Below, in pieces: positions 10,824-22,819 of a stretch of DNA of 64,000 nt. The DNA is taken from the NCBI RefSeq assembly GCF_030052815.1, contig NW_026614811.1, positions 43,644 to 107,643 on the forward strand, written 5' to 3'. Origin of the DNA: Hevea brasiliensis. Lineage: Eukaryota > Streptophyta > Magnoliopsida > Malpighiales > Euphorbiaceae. Position numbers and translations under genes: made by a program. The notes under the pieces were generated by a model that did not search any database, was not told the origin of the DNA, and worked only from the letters and a program-made list of their open reading frames with translations. How positions within the stretch are numbered: position 1 is the stretch's first letter; each line of letters starts with the position of its first letter.

Positions 10824-13800
10824 ATGGAAGACCAGGAACAAGTCCAGAACCTACAAGGACAAGTGTCCAAGTTGAAAGACCAGGTCTCAGAGCTCATGAG
10901 ACTAATGAGAGAGATGTCCCATAATAAGTCTGCCTCAGAGCCTAATTTACCACTACCTCCCCCACCTCCTACAATGGTTGATTCCCATCATGCTTCAACC
11001 TCTTTCGCTTTTCAGCCACCTATCCTAGATCCGACAATCACCGTCAATCCGGTCCCCCTGAATAATGACCCACCTTTCTCCTACTACCCGGCTATCCTAA
11101 ATGCGGAGCCACACCCTTCAATCCTGATCCCTCCGAGCCACACCTTTCATGCAGTAGGGGGAGAGAATAAGATAAGAGAAAACGAGAAGCTATCCGCTCT
11201 AGAAGAGAGATTAAGAGCGATAGAGAGGCTGAACATGTATGGTTCGATTAATGTGGCGTCACTTAGATTGGTGCTTGATGTGGTGGTGCCGCCTAAGTTC
11301 AAAATCCCGGACTTCGACAAATACACTGGAAACTTAGACCCCCGCATTCACCTGGCCACCTACATTGCCAAAATGTCTGCCCTCACAGAGGATGATCGAC
11401 TCCTAGTCCACTTTTTCCATGAAAGTCTCTCCAGAGCAGCCCTGAGATGGTGCATTCAGTTGGACAGGAGCAAATTGCGCTCTTGGAAAGATTTGGCTGA
11501 TGCTTTCCTAAAACAATACAAGTTCAACTGCGACGTGGCCCCCACAAGGAGAGACCTCCAAAACCTGGTGCAGAGAGATAGGGAAAGCTTCAAAGAATAT
11601 GCCCAAAGATGGAGGGAGAAGGCCGCAGAAGTGTATCCTCCAGTGACTGACAATGAGCTATGCTCCTTATTCATTGAGACGTTGAATACCTCCAACAGCT
11701 TCTCGGACATCATCCAAGCTGGCGAGAGGATAGAAGCTAACTTAAGGATGGGATGACTGCAAGAGTTGACTGAGAATCCTGCCAAGAAAACTGCCAGTTT
11801 TGGCAAGAAGAAAGAGGGTGATGTGCATTCCATCACCCGACAGAACACCCAATTTTCATTACCTCCAAATAACTACCGGCCATATCCTCCCCCTCATGGC
11901 CCAACCATTGCAAATATTCCATCCCCTCTCCCAAATTATCCTCACCCGCGCCCACAATATCCGCCACCGTCGACTTACCAGCCCAGACCTCCTCCACAAC
12001 CCACTCAACCCAGACCACCCCAAAACAATCCAAGACCCCAAAGAAACCCTGATCCACCTCTTCCCCTGCTACTTAGCGAAATATACCGATACCTCGTCAG
12101 TATAAATCAAATAGTGTCGATTCCCCTTGACCCGATTCAGCCGCCATATCCCAGGTGGTATGATGCTAGTGCCCGGTGCGAGTATCATGGAGGGGCACAA
12201 GGGCACTCTACTGATAATTGTGGAGCGCTCAGGGGGAGAGTGCACGCCCTAATCAGAAATGGATGGCTTAAAATTGAAGGGAATGGTTCCCTCCCCAATG
12301 TTACCTCAAACCCATTGCCCAATCATAGTACGGGCAATGGCGTGAATATGATAGAGTCGGAAGGAGAAGGGTCAACCTTGGAGGTAGATCAACTGATTCC
12401 TCACTTTGAGGAAATTTTGACAACGGCAGTGAGGGAAGGTTACCTCCGCCCCCAAACGACAGAGTCTGAAGACAATGTGGGATGCTCCTATCATGGGAGA
12501 GCGGCTGACCATGAGCTACAAAATTGTGAGAAATTCAAACAAGAGATATAGAACTTACTGTCCCTCAAAGTTCTGAGATGCCAAGCAAAGTCAGGGATGG
12601 AGGGCGGAGTAAATACAGCCCGGCTCAGCCAAAATGCCTCCACCTTTAACCACAAAATGACCTTCTCTCCCCCAGCACCATCACCACCAGTAACCATTAT
12701 CCGAACCCCGCCCCAGCTCCCAGTCACAAACACCCATGCTGTACCTTGGAACTATAACTTCCAAGTTTTCACCCAAGGAGCATTGAGCAGTATACCGGCT
12801 CCTAGCCTTGCCTCACCTTCAATACCACCTAAACCGTGTTTTGCTCCTCATGAACACTTCAAGATGACATACGCCGGACCTTCCGGTCATGCTACTCCCC
12901 AATCAAACCCCCAGCCCGTCACTACCACAAGATCCTCCCCACCTGAGCAAGAAGTTGAGTTTATAACCCGAAGTGGGAGGTGTTAGGGGAATGAAGAAAG
13001 GGAAAAGAAGAGAGGAAAAGCAAAAATGGGAGAGCCATGGGAAAATACGGAATAAGAGGCTGAGAAAGCGGAGAAAGAAGAACCTGCCGGACCAAAAGAA
13101 GAGGAGGAACTATTGCTTCAAATAATGAAGCAAAGTGAGTATGACGTGGTGGAACAGTTAAGGAAGACACCTGCTCGAATTTCACTATTGTCCCTAATTC
13201 TGAGCTCAGAGGTGCACCGTTAAGCCCTGCAGAAAATTTTGGATCAGGCCTTCGTGAACCCCAACATCACACCGGGGCTGTTCGAAAAGATAGTGGGACA
13301 AATTCAGGCATCAAGCTTTGTCACTTTTTCAGAAGAAGAGATAGACCCGACAGGCTTAACGCACACTAAGGCTCTGCATGTGACAGTGAAATGCAAAGGT
13401 TGCATAGTTGCCAAGGTCCTTATTGATAATGGATCTGTGCTCAACGTACTGCCTAATGCCACCTTGGCTAGGTTACCGGTTGACCGATCAAACATACGTC
13501 AAAGTGCTATGGTGGTAAGGGCTTTTGACGGTACAAGGAGGGAGGTGCTGGGAGACATTGACTTGCCACTCCAAATCGGCGCATGCACTTTCAACGTCAC
13601 ATTCCAAGTGATAAACATTGAACCTGCATACACTATGTTGTTGGGGAGGCCTTGGATCCATTCGGCAAATGCCATTCCTTCAACTTTGCACCAGAAGATT
13701 AAATACATTATGGACGGCAAAATCATCACCGTAAAAGGGGAAGAAGCCATGCTGGTCACCAAGCCGTAATCACTTCCTTATGTGGAAGTAATCGAGGAAT

Positions 13801-14276
13801 CCTTGAAAAGCTCTTTCCAGGCTCTTGAATTAAAAGAAAACACTTCAAGAAACGAAGGGGCCATGGCTATGGTAGCCAAGGTGATGTTGAGGAATGGGTA
13901 TGAAAAGGGCAAGGGGTTAGGTGCCACATTGCAAGGGATTGTCGAACCTATACCGGCTATCCAGAAGGTTGGCCATTGCGGTTTGAGATATGAGGAAGAC
14001 GCCCTCATGGATGGACGATTCTGGATGAGAAATATGCTTCGGAACCAGAGATTTGATCAGAAAAACGGGAAAATAAAGGTAGTCCCGAGAATCACGGAGG
14101 TCTTAACCAAACCAGTCATTGAGAATTCAGTGGAAACTGAAGAATCGCCTAACAAACCATCCATTGATGTCATCCATCTTGATTCCTTGTATGAAGCTCT
14201 AGTCTCACCAATAACTGAAGGGCAAAAACTGGACAACTGGACAGTAGAGGACATCCCTGTACTCAATTTCGAGTAA
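10824..14276 (+). pseudogene. gag-protease polyprotein of Ogre-type element, with stops
   Basis: One reading frame runs from ATG 10824 to 14276 but is cut by stops at 11754, 12549, 12984, about 13053, 13221 and 13767. Order of parts: an N-terminal coiled coil (MEDQEQVQNLQGQVSKL); a Pro-rich linker; the retrotransposon gag domain (FDKYTGNLDPRIHLATYIAK, about 11305-11740, with RESFKEYAQRWREKA); a very Pro-rich region with CEYHGGAQGHSTDNC (12178) and CSYHGRAADHELQNC (12483), which resemble degenerate zinc knuckles; the TRSGRC motif; an aspartic protease (13239-13766) with the active-site triplet in LIDNGSVLNVLP (D-N-G rather than D-S/T-G) and LGRPWIH; and a G-patch-like stretch (GYEKGKGLGATLQGI). 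The product would have formed the particle and cleaved the polyprotein. Several stops fit CAR or CGA to TAR or TGA change. Confidence 0.9.
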
Positions 14277-14457
14277 AGTACTTTTGGTTATCCACACTTG
14301 ATCATTTTGTCCATGGTGACAAGTGTAATATTGTAAATGGACCCTTTTCTTATGTTATAAATGTTAATAAATTAATAGCGCATTTTATATCCAATTCTCT
14401 TCTCCTTTCCTTTTAAAATCCATCCTTATAATATATTCCATTTTCGTTTCTTCAGGA
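14277..14457 (+). other. Probable retroelement intron between protease and RT
   Basis: The frame closes at 14274-14276 and this AT-rich 180-bp stretch has several stops in all frames. It ends with a pyrimidine tract and CAG (TTCGTTTCTTCAG, to about 14455), after which coding resumes in the same frame. Ogre elements are known to have a spliced intron between protease and RT. The donor is not clear; GTACTT at about 14279 is one candidate. Confidence 0.5.
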
Positions 14458-16475
14458 CCACTCATCAATTAACACCTAATAATTCAATAGACTCAGAAAT
14501 TCCTCCAGTTAATTTTGAAACCCCCATAACTGCCATTACTTCAAGTGATTCTGAGGGAGAACTCGTAGAAGAAAGGGATGAAAAAGATGAACCTTCCCTA
14601 GTGCCTTGCGGGGACGAAACGCACACCGTGAATTTAGGCACAGAAGAAATAAAAAGAGAACTTAAAGTTGTGGAGAGTGGAGAATTAGAAGATATGGTCA
14701 GTTTGCTCAAAGAATTCCTGGACATATTTTCATGGAGCTATGACGATATGACCGGCTTTGACCCTCACATAGTGACGCACAAAATTCCCCTAATTCCCCG
14801 GACGATCCCAGTGAAGTAGAAGCTAAGAAAAATGAACCCTGACACGCTGCTCAAAGTTAGGGATGAAGTCAAGAAGCAATATGATGCTGGGTTTCTGGAA
14901 GTGGTCAAATATCCCCAATGGATAGCTAACGTTGTCTCGATGATGAAGAAGGACGGGAGAGTCAGGGTGTGTGTCGATTATAGGGATCTTAATAAAGCAA
15001 GCTTGAAAGATGATTTCCCTCTCCCACACATAGATGTGTTAGTAGACAATGCTGCGGGATTAGGTAGATGTTCTTGTATCGATGGGGCATCGGGGTACAA
15101 TCAAATCCCAATGGATGAGGAAGATAATGAAAAAACTGCCTTTATCACTCAATGGGGGGTGTTTTGTTACCGAGTCATGCCTTTTGAGTTAAAGAATGCT
15201 GGCGCTACCTACCAGCGTGCTATGGTCACATTATTCCACGATATGATGCACAGAGAAGTGGAGGTGTACGTGGATGATATGATCATCAAATCCAGGGGAG
15301 GAGAAAGCCATGTGCAGGTGCTAAGGAAAGTATTCGAGAGGCTCAGGAAGTATCAGTTGAAACTGAACCTGGCCAAATGTTTATTCGGTGCTAGATCTGG
15401 GAAGTTGTTGGGATTCATAGTGAGTGAGAAGGGAATAGAAGTAGATCCAGACAAAGTTCGAGCTATTCAAGAGATGCCATCCCCAAAAATAGAAAGGGAG
15501 GTGCGCAGTTTCCTGGGGAAGTTGAACTACATCTCGAGATTTATTTCCAACCTCACTGCAAAAGCCGAGCCAATTTTTAGACTACTCCGAAAGAACAACA
15601 CCACTCAATGGGATTCTGTTTGTCAAGAGGCTTTCGAGAAAATTAAGCAGTACCTGTCAAACCCACCAGTATTGGTTCCTCCGGTGGCAGGAAGGCCACT
15701 GATTCTGTATATGGCAGTCCAACAAAGCTCAATGGGATGTGTTCTGGGGCAGCATGATGATACCGGCCGAAAGGAGAGGGCTATTTATTACCTAAGCAAA
15801 AAGTTCAACGATTGTGAGTCAAGGTATTCTTTCCTAGAAAAAACTTGCTGCACGTTAGCCTGGACAGCAAATCGACTTAAACACTACATGTTGAATCATA
15901 AGACATGGCTCATCTTTAGGATGGATCCTATTAAGTATGTATTCGAAAGCCCATTCGTGCCAGGGAGGATAGCCAAATGGCAGGTCATACTCTCCCAATA
16001 TGACATTGTCTATATGACCCGGAAAGCAGTGAAAGGTAGCGTAATCGCTGATCTCCTAGCAGAAAACCCTATCCAGGATTATGAAGCTTTGGATTTTGAG
16101 TTTCCTGATAAGCATGTTAACGAAGTAGACGGCGGAGAAAAAGAACCAGTTGATGTATGCGAAATGTATTTCGACGGAGCTGTCAATTTATCCGGTAGTG
16201 GAATCGGAGCTGTGTTGGTATCCCTGGATCGAAAACACTTCCCGATAGCTATCAAATTGAGGTTTGACTGCACCAACAACGTTGCAGAGTACGAAGCTTG
16301 TGTGATGGGTTTACAGGCTGCCATTGAAATGAAAGTCAAGAAGTTGGAAGTATATGGAGATTCAGCCTTGATCGTTTATCAAGTCAAGGGAGAATGGCAA
16401 ACCAAGGATCCGAAGTTAATCCCATATCAGAAATACCTACTGGAATTGATCAAGAAATTTGAGGAAATCTCTTTC
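14458..16475 (+). pseudogene. RT, RNase H and start of second RNase H of Ogre-type element
   Basis: Coding resumes after the presumed intron. A spacer region carries the typical YDDMTGFDPHIVTHKIPL lead-in. A TAG at 14817-14819 (after IPVK) stands where CAG would fit. The long open frame 14832-16475 holds RT motifs VCVDYRDLNKA, FPLPHIDVLVD and the catalytic YVDDMIIKS (about 15270), followed by KLNYISRFISNLTAKAEPIF. The first RNase H follows (about 15640-16060, YLSKKFNDCESRYSFLEKTC). After a linker comes the second, archaeal-type RNase H that marks the Tat clade (about 16150 on: MYFDGAVNLSGSGIGAVLV, NNVAEYEACVMGL, YGDSALIVYQV). The domain stops at 16475 where another element has inserted; its end lies at 20942. 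It would have copied element RNA into DNA. Confidence 0.92.
16471..16475 (+). repeat. Target-site duplication CTTTC, left
   Basis: CTTTC directly precedes the TGTAACATCC start of the nested element and recurs at 20942-20946 directly after its TGTCACA end. A 5-bp duplication is the standard footprint of LTR-retrotransposon integration. Confidence 0.9.
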
Positions 16476-19400
16476 TGTAACATCCTCCCGGTAACAACTC
16501 CGTACATTCTACTGTTCCGGTGACCGATGTCGGTCCGGACAGCTAGAACTTCCGGAAAAATATTTAAACTAAAGTCAGGGACCATAATTAACTCAAATAT
16601 TAATGAGAAAAATTTAGTAAAAATTTTAGAAATAAAATACAGTTAAGTCAAATGAGCCGGTGCCCAAGCGATGGGTAACCAGAGGGAAGTTGCGGTTCTC
16701 GCAACGAGGAGCCCTAGACCCGGGGAAAAATTCATAAAATAATTTTTGGGACTCCAAAGAAGGGTCATTGAGGTTCCTATGGCATTAGAATGCCAAGAAA
16801 ATATTTAGAAAAATTTTTCAATCGGTACAGACAATTTTGACCCGTTAAGCCAAACGGAGGGCATTTTGGTCATTTCGCCTTCAGAGGTAATTTTTGGCCG
16901 ACTTGTCCAGTCGAGTAAATAATTAATATGACATAAAATGTGAATAAATATTGTTGAAAATTGAATTGAAAATGATTAGAAAAGAAAAGGAAAGAAAAAT
17001 CCATAAAAAGCAATTTATGACATCTTTATGATGTCACTTACAAGTCTCCATCAATTGCATTCAAACAAGCATTTTTAAAACACTTAAAAGAGTCAAAAAT
17101 GGACCAAAATTTCTGGTCATCTTCTTCTTCTCCTTCACCAAAACGTGAACCTCTCCCTCTTCTCCCTCCATTGATTTTTTTTCAATCAAGCTCCATTTCT
17201 CTCTTCTTTTCACCATAAACCCTAAACCCCTTTCATTAAAATTTGTCCACTCATCTTGGGGAAGTGATTGGCAGCCAAGAAAAGGAAAGGAAGTGAAGTT
17301 TTAGCTTGGGGAAATCTGCCCTACAAGAGGTTAAAGTGAGGTTAGTGCTTACTTATGCTAATATTCCTTTATTTCCATGCTAAGGACTTGAATTTAGTAT
17401 GAAATTGTAAGTTAAATGGACTAAATTCATGTGTATACATACCATGGATTTCAGCTGCCCTAAGGAAGGAATAGGATTGAGTGTTGTTGATGGACTTAGA
17501 ATGAATTAGAGCTTATGTTTAAAGTGTATAAACACATATATAATGAATGGAAGTGTGTAACTAAGGTGTATGGGTGAATTGCAATGGGAAATTAGGGTTT
17601 TGAGAAGTGAAAATTGGACTTGGCATTTGAATTGATTAAAGAACATTATAATGGTCAATTAGTGACCATTTTAGATAAGTTAAGCACAATTTGGACTGAA
17701 AAATAGAATTGCAAAGTGAAGAGGTAGGCTGCCCTAGGACAGCAGCAGAGGGACTGAAAATTCAGTCCACTTGCACTGCCATAACTTGGGCTGTGTTGGT
17801 CCAATTGGTGTTTGGCCAATTGGACATGAAACTAGGCTTATAATGACACATTTTTGCTGAAGAAACCATGCCCAAAAGACCAAAGCAAGAGGACCAAAAC
17901 TTGGCCCCAATCCGGATCCCCTGCAACAGCACCTGCAGAAATGATCAAATGAACAGTAACTGTTCATTTGGCCATAACTCACTGTAGATTTGGTCAATTG
18001 ACCTGAAATTTTTACAACAACAAGTTAAGACATAGACAAACAACTTTCATGAAGAAACCTACCCCAAATTATGACCAGAACCTAACCCAAATGGCAGTCA
18101 CAGTTACTGTTCAAACCTGCAACTCTGCAGATTTTCATTTGAGCAGCAATGTTTGGAGGACTATAACTCTCTCTAGAAAACTTGGATTTAGGCGATTCTT
18201 GAACCGATGGAAACCTAAGGCATAGTAGAACATTTCATATGAAGAAAGTTAGACCAAATTATGAACTTAACTTGATCAAATTACTGACCAAAGTTGGACC
18301 AAAATCTGCCAGAACCCAAAATCTCAGCATGAATAGTGCACGTAAACAGTAAACTTATTTTGGCCATAACTTGAGCTACAAAACTCCAAATGGAGTGATT
18401 CAAAAAAAGAAATTCAACTAGACAAAGTAAGGAACATTTTCTATGAAGGAAGTTTTATCAAATTCCAACAGTAAATCGACCAATGAAACAGTGCAACTTC
18501 GGAGCACCAAAACCGAAAATTGGCAATTTTGCCAAAATGACCTAAGCTTTGAGAAAGTGACCAAAACCAACAAGTTTTAAATGAAAAATGTAGTATGTTT
18601 GAAGTGCCAAAGTCAATGTACATATTTTCTATACAAAAGTCAATATTTTAGTTGACTAATGAAGTGAATAGTGACATAAAAACTTGAAATAAGCTTGGAA
18701 ATGGATTTGGTAATTGATTCCAACAAGTTTTAAATGCAAAATGTGGTACATCGGGAGTGTTAAAACCAATGTACCTAATGTCTATGCAAAAGTCAACATT
18801 TTTGTTGACCAATGAGGTGAATAGTGACACCAAAACTTGAAATTCAAAATTTGAAATTAGAAATGCATCTAGGGGACTTTAAATTGCAATTGGCAATTAA
18901 TACTAGTAAATGTAAAACTCAAAATGTGGAATCTTGGTGTAATTAGAATTAATATATTCATTAAGTATAAAAAGGTCAACATTTTGGTTGACTAGTATGG
19001 TGAATAGTAATCAAAATGATTAGTGAATTAAGATGAAGACCTAGAACCAATTCTAAGCTTAAATGCTTAGAATTGTATGACAAATATGGACTATGCATCC
19101 TAGTCAAAATTGTTAAAAAGAAATTAGGCCATAAATTTGAAATCCATGAAATATTCATGGATTACTTGAAACATGAAAAATAAGTCACCTAATTGATGTG
19201 AATAGATAGTTGGGGCATATATGCCCATCACAAATGGAATTCATAAAATATTAGTAACTCAACTTGAAATATAAAATTTGTAATTACATAAGTAGACTCT
19301 TGAATGTATAAATGAGAAAGGAAAAATGTTTTGAATACAATGGTACATGTGAACCATTGTTTAGAATTGGGATCAATATGAATAACATAATGAATGGATA

Positions 19401-20941
19401 AATAAACCATATTAATGTATGAATGAGACATTAGTTCTCATTATTGTAAAGAGGAGAAGTATTTTGAGTACAATGGTATAAAAGGATAATTGATGTGAAT
19501 TGTGATCATATAAATGATCAAATGAATGTATGAATTATGATTGAAATTTATCATGAAATAATGAAGTCATAAAACACAATATATTAATATTTTAAAGTAT
19601 CAAATGCCCTAGTATACCTAACAAGATTGGTTTGGATAGTTTGGCATGCCAATAGGGTATTGTTTTAGCGATCGCGAAAGGCTTTATGCCTGTATTCATG
19701 GCTTTATGCCCGTATTCATGGCTTTTATGCCCGTATGCATGGCTTTTATGCCCGATTATGTGATATCATGGCTTTTTAGCCATACTGACTGCATACATGG
19801 TTGACGTTCTGCGTCCCATGGTATGACTGCCCGTGGCACCGCGTTTTCCATTGCCAACGACCCTTTATCCATTCCAGTCGTCTATTATAGGTTACTTGGG
19901 ATGTCAATTAAAGTATTATTCAATTCAGCACTAAGTTAAGTTAAGTATAATGAAAATCCAAAGACAATTAAATTAAGTATTGAATGAATAGGCAAAAGAG
20001 ATTAGCAAAAGAAACATAACAAAAATATAAATTACAGAATCGTACAGACTTGAAATATAATACAGATAGAATAAATTATATACCTGCTAGTATTACTGAA
20101 AAGTTATAAACTAAGCACTTCCAAAGAGGAACAAACTAGTATATAAGATCGTTGATACTAGAAATACCATAACAAATTAAATTGACTCGAGTATCCGAAT
20201 TATCATTTATTTCTTTCTTTACTTGTATATATTATTTCGTTATATTATTGCACCACTAAGCGAAATGCTTAGCGCGATGGAATTGCTTCCTCGCAGTCTC
20301 AAGGTAAAACCAGTGACTGTCGATCGAGATTTTTGGAGTCCAGATCTGCAGAAGTGTCAGAAGAGTTCAAGATTATCACCTCCTCAGCAATGCATGTAGA
20401 TAGGGCTCATTTTATACATGTTATGTATATTGTTCATTCCTAGCACATTGTAAATTATTTGTATATCTTGTACAAAATAAACTCATTTAATTAACCTATG
20501 AATTATGGAAGCTATTCAAAGTAAGTATTTTAGTATGTGAATTGAATTTATGTTATATTGAGTTTATACTTGTGAATATTGAGATATTGAAAATCTAAAG
20601 AGATTTCTGAGAAATCAGGATAATGTATTGATATACATTATGTTTGAAAATTTTAGAGACGATTAAGTTTGAGAAATTGAGTATATATATAAATTGTCTT
20701 TGGCGAGTTGAATAATCGTTAGTTCAAATTACAGCCGACACTTTGTCGGATTATCGTTAAAATTTTTGAAATTTCCAATTTAGTTAGATTTTAACACTTA
20801 GTAAAAATAGCCTAAATCTTCAATAAAGTTTTTGAATAAATAAATCAAGGGCTGTAATGAAATCAGATAAAATAGAGTGCTCCGGCACACTGAGTGGCAT
20901 AACTTGCTCGGCTACACTGTAGTCGGGTAAGGGGTGTCACA
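16476..20941 (+). mobile_element. Complete 4466-bp LTR-like element nested in the Ogre-type pol
   Basis: The element starts TGTAACATCCTCCC and ends GGGGTGTCACA, with imperfect matching ends, and is bounded by CTTTC on both sides. Taking it and one CTTTC out puts the second RNase H back in frame. It has no long ORF. Inside are several kinds of diverged repeats: four units with 'gccataact' and 'tttcatgaagaaa' (17760-18430), three units with 'aaaagtcaa-atttt-gttgac' (18590-19010), and a short array of 'catggcttttatgcccgtat' (19670-19790). It is probably a solo LTR of a large-LTR family, or a non-autonomous LARD. Relatives are at 561-2613 and 24052-27496. Confidence 0.85.
19670..19795 (+). repeat. 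Short tandem array 'catggctttatgcccgtatt'
   Basis: About five copies of a 20-24-bp unit (CATGGCTTTTATGCCCGTAT and variants) lie in the 3' third of the nested element. The related copy at about 26510-26650 has a much-diverged version built on 'tgtgatttatggctt'. The array is probably in the transcribed or regulatory part of the LTR. Confidence 0.8.
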
Positions 20942-22356
20942 CTTTCACTCACCTCAGTCGAGACAATAATCAATTTGCAGATGCTTTAGCCACCCTGGTT
21001 GTCATGGCTCAAATAGAAGAAGGGCAGACGACTCAGGAATTGCAGATCAAAGCAAGGAGTGAGCCAGCATACTGCTTCATGATTGAGGAAGAACCTGATG
21101 GTAAACCTTGGTATCATGACATCCTGGTCTACATCAGAACCAGAGAATTCCCTCCAGGGGCAAGCAGAAACGAAAGGAGAATGATCCGGAGATTAGCGTT
21201 GGGATACTTCCCCAGTGGAGAAATTCTATACAAGAGGAGCTCCAACGGCGAATTGTTGAGATGCGTGGATGCAAAAGAAGCAAAGAGGATCCTTTTCGAG
21301 ACTCATGAGGGAAATTGCGCAACCCATGCCAATGGGCATATGATGGCCAAACAAATCATGAGACGGGGATACTTTTGGACTACCATGGAGAAGGATTGCA
21401 TTGAATACTTTCGAAAGTGCCATAAATGTCAGATCTACGCGGATCCGATAAATGTTCCGCCTCACCAATTGTTCAACCTCGTCTCACCATGGCCTTTCGC
21501 AATGTGGGGCATTGATGTAATTGGTCCCGTCAACCCTAAGGCATCCAACGGGCATAGGTTTATCCTGGTAGCTATTGACTATTTTTCTAAATGGGTCGAA
21601 GCGACATCATATGCTCACATCACGCAGAACACGTTCCTCAAATTCCTCAGAAATAATATCATTTGCCGGCATGGCCTCCCCAACGAAATCGTCACTGACG
21701 ATGCCAAGAATTTGAATGGTCCAAAGATCCAAAGGTTGTGTGATCAATACAGGATTCGACATCTCAATTCCTTCCCGTACCGTCCCCAGATGAATGGAGC
21801 AGTGGAAGCAGCAAACAAAAATCTCAAGAGAATAATCCGGAAAATGACAGTCACTTATAGGGATTGGCATGATATGCTTCCCTACGCCCTTCACGCATAC
21901 CGGACTTCTGTAAGGACATCAATTGGGGCAACCCCATACTCACTGGTTTACGGGATGGAAGCTGTACTGCCTATTGAAGTTGAAATTCCTTCCCTAAAGA
22001 TTCTGAAGGAATCAAGGATCGATGAGTCGGAGTGGATCCAGTCAAGGTTGGACCAATTAAATTTGCTAGACGAGAAGAGGCTAGTGGCAGCATGTCATGG
22101 GCAGTTATATCAGAGAAGAATGGCCAGGGCATTTAACAAAGGCGTTCGCCCACGCGAATTTCAACTCGGGGACTTAGTCCTAAAGAAAGTGCTCTCGAAT
22201 CAAAACGATACCCGGGGTAAATGGTCACCAACTTATGAGGGACTCTACGTGGTCAAAAGGGCGTTTTCTGGTAGGGCCTTGATCTTGACCAACATGGACG
22301 GCGAGAAACTTCCAAGACCCATGAATGCTGACACCGTCAAGAAATACTATGCCTAA
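20942..22356 (+). pseudogene. End of second RNase H and integrase of Ogre-type element
   Basis: After the repeated CTTTC the frame carries the end of the RNase H (FADALATL, about 20977) and continues through integrase to the stop at 22354-22356 without further stops. The zinc-binding HHCC module is visible (HEGNCATHANGHMM, then CHKCQIY, about 21300-21435). The catalytic core follows, with the first Asp in GIDVIGP (about 21512), the second in VTDDAKNL (usual form TDNG) and the Glu in NGAVEAANKNLKRI (about 21795). The C-terminal part has RPREFQLGDLVLKKV and the usual KWSPTYEGLYVVK. The role was to join element DNA to the host chromosome. With the upstream half cut off it cannot be made as part of the polyprotein. 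Its closing NADTVKKYYA is typical of the family. Confidence 0.92.
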
Positions 22357-22819
22357 AAAATAATAAAAAGGGGGTGGGGGCTAAAACCCGAAAGGGCGCC
22401 CTGAAAAAAAAAAAAAAAAATCTAATGGTGAAAACCCAAAAGGGCGCCCTTAGAACCAGAAAATGGAGAAATAAGGAAGAAGATATGGGACCAGGGAAGG
22501 AAAATAAACCATCACGACATGATTCTCCGTCAGTAGAATACTTGAAATAATGGCAGTTAAGGGACTTCAAAGCTAACTACAAGGAATCTGTGAGATATGT
22601 CCCTGTACCCCTTTTTCCTTTGAAACTGTACCTTTATTTTCCAAACCATAATAAAGTCATTTTGATATACTTTCTTCGCATTTGTCTTTTTGCTTTTATC
22701 TTTCCCGTATACTCACTCTTTAATATTGTCCTTTTTCAACCTCTTTATCTAATGCGCTATTAATCTGTTAAAATTTTGCCATGAGATTAGGATTTGAATA
22801 TTGATAACCTCATGTACTT
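22357..22819 (+). other. 3' untranslated part of Ogre-type element with paired palindromes
   Basis: No gene is seen. Two copies of the perfect 10-bp palindrome AGGGCGCCCT (22393-22402 and 22441-22450) lie in similar contexts, each preceded by 'aaaaccc-aaa'. A poly-A run of about 17 separates them. The motif recurs after integrase in this class of element in my experience, but I cannot confirm that here. Confidence 0.6.
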
